Source: an uncultured Lentisphaerota bacterium (lineage in GTDB: Bacteria; Verrucomicrobiota; Kiritimatiellia; CAIQIC01). From it: 64,000 nucleotides of DNA. The position numbers and the translations under genes are program-made. The stretch is taken from assembly GCA_903889245.1 (NCBI GenBank), contig CAISWQ010000033.1:1-64000 (forward strand), written 5' to 3'. The notes beneath the pieces were generated by a model, which saw only the letters and a list, made by a program, of their open reading frames with translations, did not search any database and was not told the origin of the DNA. Of the stretch, positions 36,962-46,552 are shown in pieces. Positions within the stretch are counted from its first letter, which is position 1, and the number at the start of each line of letters is the position of its first letter.

Positions 36962-37591
36962 TCAGATGTATTTGAGGACGACGCGGAAGAGGACGCTGCC
37001 GGCATCACGGTGCCGGTCCATGATCTTTTCCAGCGTTTCATAGAGATCCAGCGCCATGATGACCTGTAGCGGCCCCAGTTGCCCGTTGTGCAGTTCACGG
37101 ATGTGCGCGAGCATGAGCTTATCGGCCTGGCCCTCGAGCGCCTGCAGCCGGGTGTGCTGCTCCTTGATGGCCGCGAGATTTTTCCGCAGCCGCAACTCGC
37201 GCACCATCTGCGGAATGATCTCCGCCGCCTGCTCCAACAGACCGAGTTGCGGCGCGAAATCAAGCGTCCCCAGCGCCGCCTTGCAACACATGAATTTCTC
37301 GCTGAATTTTTCCACGGTCTTGGGGATTTTATAGAGGGCCACCGACAACGCCTCGATATCTTCGCGCTCCAGCGGCGTGACGAACGTCTTGCATAACTCC
37401 TCCGTGATCTGCTCCGTGATGAGTTTGTCCTTGCGCCGCGCCTCCATGAAGTCGGCCACGGTCGGCCCATCCGGCTTCGCGCGCAACAGCGCCGCCAGCA
37501 TCTGGATGCTGCGCCGGGCGTCGTGGGCCCCGGTTTCGAGCAGGTCGAAGAACTTGTCGTCCTTCCCGATCAGTTTGTTGATGATGTTCAT
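36962..37591 (-). CDS. DUF47 family Pit-accessory protein
   Basis: KFFDLLETGAHDARRSIQML...FVTPLEREDIEALSVALYKI. Confidence 0.9.
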   Translation of the reverse strand: MNIINKLIGKDDKFFDLLETGAHDARRSIQMLAALLRAKPDGPTVADFMEARRKDKLITEQITEELCKTFVTPLEREDIEALSVALYKIPKTVEKFSEKFMCCKAALGTLDFAPQLGLLEQAAEIIPQMVRELRLRKNLAAIKEQHTRLQALEGQADKLMLAHIRELHNGQLGPLQVIMALDLYETLEKIMDRHRDAGSVLFRVVLKYI

Positions 37592-37631
37592 GGTTTGATC
37601 CCGCCGCGGATAGGCTCGCCCACCTTTGTTA

Positions 37632-37665
37632 GAATTGTGTGAGCGCCGCGTGAGAAGTCGGTCAG
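37632..37665 (-). promoter_or_regulatory. Pho-box-like 11-bp direct-repeat array upstream of the DUF47-pit operon
   Basis: Minus strand: CTGACCGACTT CTCACGCGGCG CTCACACAATT CTAA, aligns with 35760-35796. Confidence 0.7.
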
Positions 37666-37723
37666 GGGATCCGCCAGCTTTTTCCAACACAGGGATGTTC
37701 CGGCCGCCGTGGCTGGCTGCCCT

Positions 37724-39142
37724 TCAGAAGTCGTACTTGAGCTGCCAGCGGAGGGAATAGGCGGTGGGGTTGGCGTCGTAATAGTCGCCGGGCTTGAGCA
37801 GCGCGATCAGGAACGAGCCGGTCAGCTTGTCCTGCCGGCCGAGCCATCCCTGCGCAAGCGTCAGGTCGCCCGTCAACTGTCCCAGCCAGCCACGTTCATG
37901 GCCGCCGCCGGAGCCATCGGCTTCGGGCGCGACCAGATAGCTGCCGGTCAGCACGGTCGTCAGGCGCGGATGCGGCGAACAGACCAGGCCCAGGCTGGGC
38001 CGCAACAGGTTGGTCCAATCGAACATGCCGTCCAGGTCAAATGTGAGGCTGGTGAGACGGCTGTCCTGCCATTCCCGCGCCCAGGGCGGATGCCAGCCGG
38101 AAATCCGGCCGGAACCCGGCGCGCTGCCGGAGAGAAAATAGACGCTCGCGAAGACGGCGGACTGCATGGCGAGCAGTTCCGGCAACCGGTTGGTCACGCC
38201 GGCCTCCACCAGGCAGGCGAGGATGGCGGCCTCGCCTTTCTGGCCGAACTGCACCGCCGCCTCCAGCGTCCCGGTGAGCTGCTTTGAGAATTGCGGCGCC
38301 ATACGGAAACCGCAGGTGCCGCGGTCCAGTGAACCGTTCTCCAGGATACCGCGTTCCGCGTCCAAGGTCTGGCCGGCAGCGGCCGGCAGATAATGGCCCT
38401 GCTGGTCCTTGTGCGCCACCTGCGCCCACGCGGTCTGGTGCTGATAAAAACCGTAGAACTCCAGCGGACAGTCGGCCCGGTGCGTGAGTGTCAGGTACGC
38501 GCCGGCGCCGCTATCGGTGATCTCATCGTTGTTCGCCGACGAGGTGTAGCCCGTCAGGTCGCGGTCCACACTGTGGAGCGCCAGCTTGTCCACCGGCGGA
38601 TCATACAACCCGACGACCTCCAGTCTGGCGGCGGACCAGCCTTTCCACGTCGCCTTGAGCGCATTGAAATACGTCGTGCGGGAGCCATCCTTCGGCGTAC
38701 CGTCGGCGATGATACGCCCGTTGCCGTAGCGCAAATCCTGCCGGCCGAGACGCAGGTCCAGCCGCTCGCCGGCCAGGTCGCGCACATCCACATAGAGGTT
38801 GTCGAGAACGATCTCGTCGGGGAAACGATAGTTGGAACGTTGCGTGGCGGGTTTCGGGTCGGGGAACTCGTAGTAGCGGAATTCCTCCACGGCGCGCACG
38901 CGCAACGTCAGCTTCGCCGCGGGCTCGGCCTCCAGCCACACGCGGGTGCGGAAGCGGTCATAATTGTTCATCCCGCTGCGCGCCTCGCAGGGCGGATCCA
39001 GCCGCACCGGGATATGGTTGAACACATCCTGGCGGATGCGCTCATCGAAGCCCCAGCGCAAGCCCGGGGTGTCCTCCGCCCAAACCATGCCGGTCAGACA
39101 AATCGCCACCCAGAGCCACCGCTTTGTGAAACCTGTGCCCAT
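37724..39142 (-). CDS. alginate-export/porin-like outer membrane protein
   Basis: DTPGLRWGFDERIRQDVFNHIP...NNYDRFRTRVWLEAEPA...LRLGRQDLRYGNGRIIADGTPKDGSRT. Confidence 0.75.
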   Translation of the reverse strand: MGTGFTKRWLWVAICLTGMVWAEDTPGLRWGFDERIRQDVFNHIPVRLDPPCEARSGMNNYDRFRTRVWLEAEPAAKLTLRVRAVEEFRYYEFPDPKPATQRSNYRFPDEIVLDNLYVDVRDLAGERLDLRLGRQDLRYGNGRIIADGTPKDGSRTTYFNALKATWKGWSAARLEVVGLYDPPVDKLALHSVDRDLTGYTSSANNDEITDSGAGAYLTLTHRADCPLEFYGFYQHQTAWAQVAHKDQQGHYLPAAAGQTLDAERGILENGSLDRGTCGFRMAPQFSKQLTGTLEAAVQFGQKGEAAILACLVEAGVTNRLPELLAMQSAVFASVYFLSGSAPGSGRISGWHPPWAREWQDSRLTSLTFDLDGMFDWTNLLRPSLGLVCSPHPRLTTVLTGSYLVAPEADGSGGGHERGWLGQLTGDLTLAQGWLGRQDKLTGSFLIALLKPGDYYDANPTAYSLRWQLKYDF

Positions 39143-39186
39143 GCCGGGGCGGAAAGATAACGAGGGCTTGGGTTGCGGGGCAATGC

Positions 39187-39297
39187 TTTTCCAAACCCTG
39201 GGAAAAAACACCAGAAAACTTCCGGGGCCTGGAATCATTCCGGTGAAAATTTCCAAGCCTTGGAAAATCGGGCGTCACGTTTTCCAAGGCTTGGAAC
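39187..39297. repeat. palindrome cluster, 4 units
   Basis: cttttccaaaccctgggaaaa...acttccggggcctggaat...atttccaagccttggaaaa...ttttccaaggcttggaac. Confidence 0.9.
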
Positions 39298-39319
39298 GGG
39301 CGTCCGCCGCGCCACAGTT

Positions 39320-40660
39320 TCACGGTTGCGCGGCGAGGGCGCCGAGCGCGTGGCGCAAGGCGTATTGCGCCTGGTTGAACGCGGCGATGGCGGCGAGGTA
39401 GTCGCGGCGCGCGCGGGTCAGGTCCTGCCCGGCCTGGATGTTTTCCAGGACGTTGGCAATGGCAAACTGCCGGCGCTGCCGGCTCAAGTTCAGGCTCTCC
39501 TCCGCCGTCGCGAGCGCGCGCTGCGCGGTGGCGAGCTGGTCGCCCTGCGATTGCACGCGCGCCTGCGCCTCGACGACCTGCCGGCTGATGTCGTCGCGCA
39601 CTTTCTCGGCGAGAATTTGTGTGCCGCGCACTTGCGCCTCCGCCGCGCGCAGCCGGCCGGGATCGAACAGTCCGCCCGGTCCCAGCCGCCAGCTTACGCC
39701 GACGAAGTAATCCTCGGAGTTGCCGAAGTTGCCCCACGCGCCATCCACGCCGCCGCCGAGTCCGCCGGCGAAAACCTGCGCGTTGAGGGTGGGCACGAGT
39801 CCGCCATAGCGCGCGTTGTTCTGGCTGGTGCGCGCGGCCTCCACCAGCGCCGCGCCCTGCTTGAGCTCCGGCCGCGCGGCGAGCGCCTGCGCAACGAGCG
39901 CCTTCAGCGGTGTATTCGTTTCGACCAGCGCCAGCGGCGCAAGTTCACTTTCGTTCGCCAGCAAGTCCACCGTGGCGTCCAGCCGCAGCGTCTGCGCCAG
40001 CCGCGCGGCGGCCAGGCGTTGCTGCTCCTGCGCCTGGCGCAGCGCCAGGTGGTTGCGCTCGGTCTGCACGCGCACGCGCAATGCGTCGCCCTTGAGCGCG
40101 AGCCCGGCGGCGACCGCCTGCCCGACCTGTTCCTCGTAATCCTGCGAGATGCGGACCGCCTCGCGCGCGACGCCGACCGCCGCCTGCGCCTGGGCGAGCG
40201 CGAAATAGTTTTGCGCCGCCGCCAGCACCGCGTTCTGTTGCTGGACGGCCAGCGCGTGGTCGGCGGCCTTGACGAGCTGGCGCGCGGCCAGCGCTTTATA
40301 GAGCGCGTCGCCGAGGTCCACCTGCGCGGTCAGCCCCGCGCCGACGGTGTAGGACTGCTTGCTCACATCGAGGATTTCGCCGGTGACCGCCTGCGTGTTG
40401 CCATCGTGGCGGCGATAGCCGACGCCGGGCGCGAGCCACGGGAAAAATTGCGCGCGGGCGCTGGTCTGGTGGGCACGCGCTTCGGCCAGCTTCTCGCGCG
40501 CGAGCTGGATATCGAGGCTCTGCGCGCCGGCGAGCCGCAGCGCCGTCGCCAGATCAATCGGCTGCGGCGGGTCAGGCTTTTCCTGGGCCAAGCCCGCCCC
40601 CGCCAGAGCGATGGCCACCCAGCACTCCAACACTCCAAAACTCCAACTCCGCGGCTTCAT
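39320..40660 (-). CDS. TolC-family outer membrane efflux protein
   Basis: PIDLATALRLAGAQSLDIQLAREKLAEARA; coiled-coil OEP repeats. Confidence 0.88.
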   Translation of the reverse strand: MKPRSWSFGVLECWVAIALAGAGLAQEKPDPPQPIDLATALRLAGAQSLDIQLAREKLAEARAHQTSARAQFFPWLAPGVGYRRHDGNTQAVTGEILDVSKQSYTVGAGLTAQVDLGDALYKALAARQLVKAADHALAVQQQNAVLAAAQNYFALAQAQAAVGVAREAVRISQDYEEQVGQAVAAGLALKGDALRVRVQTERNHLALRQAQEQQRLAAARLAQTLRLDATVDLLANESELAPLALVETNTPLKALVAQALAARPELKQGAALVEAARTSQNNARYGGLVPTLNAQVFAGGLGGGVDGAWGNFGNSEDYFVGVSWRLGPGGLFDPGRLRAAEAQVRGTQILAEKVRDDISRQVVEAQARVQSQGDQLATAQRALATAEESLNLSRQRRQFAIANVLENIQAGQDLTRARRDYLAAIAAFNQAQYALRHALGALAAQP

Positions 40661-41667
40661 GGCGTCTCCACGACCTTGATGGCCGCGCCATCGGTCAGCG
40701 CTTGCTTGCCGACCAGAATGACGGTTTCGCTGCCCGTCAGGCCGGACAGCACCTCGACCTTCGCGCCATCGTTGAAGCCGGTCTTGAGCGGCAGCTTCTT
40801 CGCCTTGCCGTCGGCGGCGGCGAAGGCGAAGGCATTGGCCTTCTCCATCACAAGCGCCTCGACGGGGATCAGCAGCGCGTCGTTATGCCGCTCGACGCCG
40901 ACGCGGATGGTCGCGTACATGCCGGGCCGCAGCGCGAGATCGCTGTTCGGCAGATCAGCCTCGACCAGCATGGTGCGGGTCGCCTCATCCAGCGCGTAGG
41001 CGAGGCGGCTGACGCGGCCCTCGAACACCTTGCCGGCGAGCGCCTCGACGCTGACGCGGACCGGCTGGCCGGTCTGCGCCAGCGCGGACTCCAGCTCCGG
41101 CAGTGCGACCTGCGCGCGGATGGTGGCGAAGTCGGCGAGCGTGACCAGCGCGCCGCCCGCCGCGATGAACGCGCCGGCATCGGCCGCGCGCGCGGTGATG
41201 AGCCCGGCGAACGGCGCGGAAATTTTTGCGTAGCGCAGCAGCGTCTCGGCGCGCTCCAGGCTGGCCTTCGCCGTGTCCACGCGCCCCTGCGCCTCGTCCA
41301 CCGCGCTCGGCAGGATCAGGTCGGGCGCCTTTTTCTGCGCGGCCTGCAAGCGGCCGAGTTCGGTCGCGGCGACCTTCACGTCGGAGCGGAACTTCACGAT
41401 GTCAGCCTGTAGCTCCGGCACCTCGAGCCGCGCCAGTTCCTGGCCGGCGGCGACGCGGTCGCCCTTGTCCACGGCGATGGTGGTCAGGTAGCCGGCGATC
41501 TTCGCGCAGAGCACCGCCTGCTGGTTCGCCCGCAGCGTGCCGGGCACGGCCACATAGCGCACGATCTCGCCGCGCGCGGGTTTCGCAACCCGGACCTCCA
41601 GCGGGCCGGCGGCGTGCGCGGCGGCGACGAGCAAGCCAAGCATCAACATCGAGCGCAGCGTTTTCAT
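40657..41667 (-). CDS. RND efflux periplasmic adaptor (HlyD family)
   Basis: YVAVPGTLRANQQAVLCAKIAGYLTTIAVDKGDRVAAGQELARLEVPE. Confidence 0.9.
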   Translation of the reverse strand: MKTLRSMLMLGLLVAAAHAAGPLEVRVAKPARGEIVRYVAVPGTLRANQQAVLCAKIAGYLTTIAVDKGDRVAAGQELARLEVPELQADIVKFRSDVKVAATELGRLQAAQKKAPDLILPSAVDEAQGRVDTAKASLERAETLLRYAKISAPFAGLITARAADAGAFIAAGGALVTLADFATIRAQVALPELESALAQTGQPVRVSVEALAGKVFEGRVSRLAYALDEATRTMLVEADLPNSDLALRPGMYATIRVGVERHNDALLIPVEALVMEKANAFAFAAADGKAKKLPLKTGFNDGAKVEVLSGLTGSETVILVGKQALTDGAAIKVVETP

Positions 41668-41677
41668 GACGGATTCC

Positions 41678-44600
41678 TCATGCGGCTTTTTCGGGTGCGA
41701 CAAAGTGGTGGCTCTGCGGATCGGTCGGATCGAGCGAGCGCGAGCGTGCGGCCGACCGGCCGCGGACCAGCGTGTAGATGAACGGCAGCACGAACAACGT
41801 CGCCACGGTCGCCAGCGCGAGGCCGCCGATGACGGCACGGCCAAGCGGCGCAGTCTGGCTGCCGCTCTCGCCGAGGCCGAGCGCCATCGGCAACATACCC
41901 GCCATCATCGCCAGGCTGGTCATCAGGATCGGCCGCAGGCGCGAGCGCGCGCCCTCGATGGCGGCGGCGCCCGCGGCCAGCCCGGCGCCGTGGCTGCGCT
42001 CGGCAAAGGTGACGAGCAGGATGGCGTTCGCCACCGCCACGCCGATGGCCATGATCGCGCCCATGCCCGACTGGATGTTGAGCGTGGTGTGCGTCAGCCA
42101 GAGCAGGAGCACTACGCCCGCGATGACCGCCGGCGCGGTCGAGACCACCGCGAGCGAGAGGCGCAGCGACTGGAAGTTGGCGGCGAGCAACAGGAAGATG
42201 ACGAGCACGGCGGCAAGCAGGCCGCTGCGAAAGCCGCCGAGCACTTCCGCCATCGGCGCCGCCTGTCCGCGCAGCGCGACGGCGGTTTTCGGCGGCGGCG
42301 CGCCGGCCGCGGCCAGCGCCTGCTCCACCTGCCGGAGCACCGCGCCCAGATCGCTGCCATGGGTGTTCGCGGTGAGGCTGACCACGCGCGCCATGTTATA
42401 GCGCTCATATTGCCCGACCGCGGCGCCGGGCGCGACCTGCGCCACGTTACGCAGCAGCACAACCTTGCCGCCGCCCGCGGCGACGGGGATGTTCTTCACG
42501 TCGTCGAGCGTCGTGGTCTGCGCCTGCGGAATCTGGACCTGCAGATTATAGCTGATGCCGGAGTTCGGGTCGGCCCAATAGTTCGGGACGGTGAAGCGGC
42601 TCGACGTGGTGGCGGCGACGAGCGAGCGCGTGACGTCGCTCATCTTCACGCCGAGCAACCCGGCGCGCTCGCGGTTGACGTTCACGTCCACGGTCGGGAA
42701 GTCGAGCGCCTGCGCGAAGTGGACATCGCGGAGTTGGGGAATCTTTTTCAGTTCCGCGTAAATTTTTTCGGCATGGGCCTTGTTCACGGCCAGCGCCGGC
42801 CCGCTGATGGCGACCTCGATGGGCGTCGGCGAGCCAAAACTCATCACGCGGCTGACGATATCACTCGGCTCGAACGAGAACCGCACGTCGGGCAGCTCGG
42901 CGGCGAAGATGGCGCGCAGCTTCTCCTTCAGTTCCGGCACCTGGACCGGCGCGCCGGGCTGCAACTGGATCGAAAGGTGCGCCTCCTCCGGTCCGCCGTT
43001 CCATAGGTGGATCAGGTTGATCGGGTAGTTCGGTGCGTGGACGCCGACGAGGCCCAGCGTGAGCGCGATGTGCTCCGCGCCGGCCGCGCGGTTGATGAGG
43101 CCGAGCACGCGCTGCGCGAGCTGCTCGGTGACCTCGACGCGCGTGCCGGCGGGCGCGCGCAGGCGTAGCGCCAACTGGCCGGAGTCCACCGCCGGGAAAA
43201 TTTCCGTGCCCAGCCGCGCCCCGGCGAACCAGATGACAAGGCCGGTGAGGGCAAGGTAGAGGCCGGCCACCATCCAGCGCAGTGGCAGCAGCCTGCCGAG
43301 CAGCGCCGCATAGCCGGCCTGCATCCGGGCGAAGAGCGAGGCCTCGTGTACCGCGCCTTCGTGGCCGCGCAGGAACCAGATGCTCAAGATGGGGACGAGC
43401 GTGCTGGAGAGCAGGTAGGAGGCGACCATCGAGAAGCCGACCGCCAGCGTCAGCGGGACGAACAGCGCCTGCGCCGCGCCCTGCATGAAGAAGGCCGGGA
43501 TGAAGACCGCGAGCACGCACAGCATCGCGAGCAACCGCGCCGGCGCGGTCTCGACCGTCGCCTCGAGCGCGGCCTGCGCGAGTTTGCGGCCGCGGGTGAG
43601 GTGCGTGTGGACGTTTTCCACCGTCACGGTCGCCTCGTCCACGAGGATGCCGACCGCGAGCGCGAGGCCGCCGAGCGTCATCAGGTTTACGCTCTGGCCG
43701 CTGACCCAGAGCGCGCACAGCGCCGCCAGCAGCGCGAGCGGAATGTTGATGACCACGATGAACGCGCTGCGCCAGTCGCGCAGGAACAGCAGCACCATCA
43801 GGCCGGTCAGCAGCGCGCCCAGCGCGCCTTCCTTCACCAGGTCGCCCATCGCGCGGCGCACCACGGGCGACTGGTCGAACTCGTAGGTGACCTTGATATC
43901 GTCGGGCACCGCAGCCTGGAACTTCGGCAGATTCTGCTTCACCAGCTCGACCACGGCGAGCGTCGAGGCGTCGGCGCGCTTGGTCACCGGCAGATACACC
44001 GTGCGCCGGCCATTGACCAGCGCGAACGAGGTGACGAGGTCGGAGCCGTCCTCGACCGTCGCGACATCGCGCAGGAAGACCGCGCCCACCGCCCCGGTCC
44101 GCAGCGGCACGCCCTCGAGGTCCTTGATGTTCTTCACGACGGCGTTGACGGGGACCAGCGGATACTGGTCGCCGAGGTTCATGTTGCCGGAGGGGCTGAT
44201 CGTGTTTGCCTGCGCGAGCGCCTGCACGAGTTCATCGGGCGCGAGGCCGAGCGCCTTGAGGCGGTCGGGCTTGGCGTTCACGAGGATCGTGCGTGCGCTG
44301 CCGCCGAACGGCGGCGGGGCCGAGACGCCGGGCAGCGTCGCGAACAGCGGCCGCACCATGTTGAGCGCGGCGTCCTGCATCTGCCCGACCGTGCGCGTCG
44401 CGTTGGTCGTCGCAAACACGAGGTAACCCACCGGCACGCTGCCGGCGTCGAAGCGCATGACGAACGGGCCCGGCGTCCCCGGCGGCATGAAGGCGCGCGC
44501 GCGGTTGACGTAGGCGACGGTCTCCGACATCGCCGCCGACATGTCGGTACCCGGATGGAACTGGAGCTTCATCAGGCTCGCGCCCTGGATGGACTTGGAT

Positions 44601-44842
44601 TCCACGTGCTCGATGCCGGTGATGTAGAGGAAGTGATACTCGTAGTAATAGGTCAGGAAGCCTTCCATCTGCGCCGGGTCCATGCCGCCGAACGGCTGCG
44701 CGACGTAGATGGTGGGAATGCCGAGCGGCGGGAACACATCGCGCGCCATCTGCCGCAGCGCGAGCGCCGCGCCGAGCACGAGGGCGAGCACCGCCACCAG
44801 CATCGTGAACGGCCGCCGCAGCGCTAGACGGATCAGGTTCAT
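41678..44842 (-). CDS. RND efflux permease (AcrB/HAE1 family)
   Basis: MNLIRLALRRPFTMLVAVLALVLGAALAL...LGGLALAVGILVDEATVTVENV. Confidence 0.93.
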   Translation of the reverse strand: MNLIRLALRRPFTMLVAVLALVLGAALALRQMARDVFPPLGIPTIYVAQPFGGMDPAQMEGFLTYYYEYHFLYITGIEHVESKSIQGASLMKLQFHPGTDMSAAMSETVAYVNRARAFMPPGTPGPFVMRFDAGSVPVGYLVFATTNATRTVGQMQDAALNMVRPLFATLPGVSAPPPFGGSARTILVNAKPDRLKALGLAPDELVQALAQANTISPSGNMNLGDQYPLVPVNAVVKNIKDLEGVPLRTGAVGAVFLRDVATVEDGSDLVTSFALVNGRRTVYLPVTKRADASTLAVVELVKQNLPKFQAAVPDDIKVTYEFDQSPVVRRAMGDLVKEGALGALLTGLMVLLFLRDWRSAFIVVINIPLALLAALCALWVSGQSVNLMTLGGLALAVGILVDEATVTVENVHTHLTRGRKLAQAALEATVETAPARLLAMLCVLAVFIPAFFMQGAAQALFVPLTLAVGFSMVASYLLSSTLVPILSIWFLRGHEGAVHEASLFARMQAGYAALLGRLLPLRWMVAGLYLALTGLVIWFAGARLGTEIFPAVDSGQLALRLRAPAGTRVEVTEQLAQRVLGLINRAAGAEHIALTLGLVGVHAPNYPINLIHLWNGGPEEAHLSIQLQPGAPVQVPELKEKLRAIFAAELPDVRFSFEPSDIVSRVMSFGSPTPIEVAISGPALAVNKAHAEKIYAELKKIPQLRDVHFAQALDFPTVDVNVNRERAGLLGVKMSDVTRSLVAATTSSRFTVPNYWADPNSGISYNLQVQIPQAQTTTLDDVKNIPVAAGGGKVVLLRNVAQVAPGAAVGQYERYNMARVVSLTANTHGSDLGAVLRQVEQALAAAGAPPPKTAVALRGQAAPMAEVLGGFRSGLLAAVLVIFLLLAANFQSLRLSLAVVSTAPAVIAGVVLLLWLTHTTLNIQSGMGAIMAIGVAVANAILLVTFAERSHGAGLAAGAAAIEGARSRLRPILMTSLAMMAGMLPMALGLGESGSQTAPLGRAVIGGLALATVATLFVLPFIYTLVRGRSAARSRSLDPTDPQSHHFVAPEKAA

Positions 44843-44948
44843 GAAAGTGGCGCGAACCTAACACAGCACCCTGCGATTGCAACCGACCCCGCAAGGCGCT
44901 GTTTGTGTAACCGCAAGAAATGGGGCGGCTCCTTCATGGTGGCCACCT

Positions 44949-46391
44949 TCAACCGCTCGCCCAGCCGGCGATGATGCCGGCGCAGAGCAGGCCCAGCACC
45001 AGGACCGGCAGCGCGGCGCGGAGGCGGAAAGGTTCATCGGGATGCGCCAGCCGGTGTTCGCGCACCGCGCAGGCGATGAACAGCGTCATCAACAGCAGGC
45101 ACAGCACCGACACGGTCGCGGGCGTCAGCAGCGCCGCTGGCATGGCCAACTGCTTGGCCGTCAGGGCCTGCGCGGTAGCGACGCCGTCGGGCTCGCGCCA
45201 CGCGCCGGGCAGGAACGGCAGCCACGCTACAAATTTCGCCAGGCCCTTGCTCATATGGCCGGCGGCGACCACGACCGCCAACGGCAGCGCCAACCGGCGC
45301 AATTGGTCCGCCAGCGCATGGCGCTCGCCACAGAGCCGGAGCAGGCCGGCCAAACCCAGCCAGACGCCGGCCGGCACGAGCAACAAGGTCCACACCCACT
45401 TCACCACGCCGGCCCAGAAGCCCGTCGCGCCCGTCTGGGCAGAGAGCCAGGTGGGCACCGCCAGAAAAACCGCCTCAGCTTGTTTCCACTCCGTACACAG
45501 TTCCAGCATGACGAAGCCGGAGGCGAGCATCACGAACAACGTCACCGGCCAACTGGCCAGTGGCTCCCGCGCGTCGGCGCGCGCGAACGGCGGGCGCAGC
45601 AGCAGGCGCATATTGTCCGGTGCGCAGGCCTTGAGGCACTGGCCGCAGACGAGGCAGTCGCGGTTGCTGTTCAGCTTGGGCGGATTGAGCAGGCTCGGAC
45701 AACTGCGCGCGTCGGGCCGGAAGCGCCGCTCTCCGGCCAGGCACTCCTTGCCCGCGCAAGCCGCGCAGGCCGAGGCCGGACCCGCGCGCACGGCCAGCAT
45801 GCCGCTGCGGCCATAGGTGGCCAGCAGCAAACCCGCCGGACAGAAGCCGCGGCAGAACGCGCGGTCTTTCCAAAGCAGGCTGCTCACCACCGCGAGTAGC
45901 AGCAGGCCAAGCAGCATCCACGAGGTATAGGCCGGCGTGCGGTGCAGTTGCGCGGCGGCGACGAACAGTTGCAGCGCCGCGAAGAGCGCCACGATCGCCG
46001 CGCCGCCGGCCAGCCAAGGACCGAGTACCCGCTGCCGCAGGCCGAGCCGCCGTGCCAGCCGTTCCGCAACGTTGCTGACCAGTTCCAGCGGGCAGACCAT
46101 GCACCACGCGCGTCCCAGCCAGACCGCGCCCCAGACCATCAGCGGCCACCAGAGGCCCCAGACCAGCAGCGTGACCAGATTGCTTTTGGCGAACAGCTTC
46201 GCCGGCACGCCCGCCGGCGCATAGTGTCCCCAGCCGAGCACGGCGAGCGCGAGGAAGACCGCGAGCAGCGCCAGTTGAAAAATATACGGGAAGCCCCACC
46301 ACAGGATCAGTCCTCGCACCGGCCGCCACGCCAACAGATTGAAACCCGCCGCCGGTTCCGTCCGCGTCGTCGCACCATGTTGTTCCGGCAT
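44949..46391 (-). CDS. polyferredoxin-like membrane 4Fe-4S protein (NapH/NosR-type)
   Basis: GRAWCMVCPLELVSN, CRGFCPAGLLL, CLVCGQCLKACAPDNMRL, multiple TMs. Confidence 0.82.
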   Translation of the reverse strand: MPEQHGATTRTEPAAGFNLLAWRPVRGLILWWGFPYIFQLALLAVFLALAVLGWGHYAPAGVPAKLFAKSNLVTLLVWGLWWPLMVWGAVWLGRAWCMVCPLELVSNVAERLARRLGLRQRVLGPWLAGGAAIVALFAALQLFVAAAQLHRTPAYTSWMLLGLLLLAVVSSLLWKDRAFCRGFCPAGLLLATYGRSGMLAVRAGPASACAACAGKECLAGERRFRPDARSCPSLLNPPKLNSNRDCLVCGQCLKACAPDNMRLLLRPPFARADAREPLASWPVTLFVMLASGFVMLELCTEWKQAEAVFLAVPTWLSAQTGATGFWAGVVKWVWTLLLVPAGVWLGLAGLLRLCGERHALADQLRRLALPLAVVVAAGHMSKGLAKFVAWLPFLPGAWREPDGVATAQALTAKQLAMPAALLTPATVSVLCLLLMTLFIACAVREHRLAHPDEPFRLRAALPVLVLGLLCAGIIAGWASG

Positions 46392-46455
46392 ATGGCTCTG
46401 TCTCCTGCTGCGCGGCCACAAGTACCCCAAGCGTTCCGCCGACGCAAGGGTGGGT

Positions 46456-46502
46456 TCCAAGGCTTGGAAAAATTCCCCGGATTTTTTCCAAGGCTTGGAA
46501 AA
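46456..46502. repeat. palindrome cluster, 2 units
   Basis: ttccaaggcttggaaaaattccccggattttttccaaggcttggaaaa. Confidence 0.9.
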
Positions 46503-46552
46503 TCGCGCGCGGGCAGGTAGGAAGACGGCGTGCAAAGAAAGGACGAGGGCCT

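Noticed and set aside
37677-37698. tttttccaacacagggatgttcc as another palindrome-family unit
   Set aside because: Too degenerate to assign with confidence.
41678-44842. RND efflux operon as novel
   Set aside because: Standard TolC-adaptor-permease set with typical motifs.
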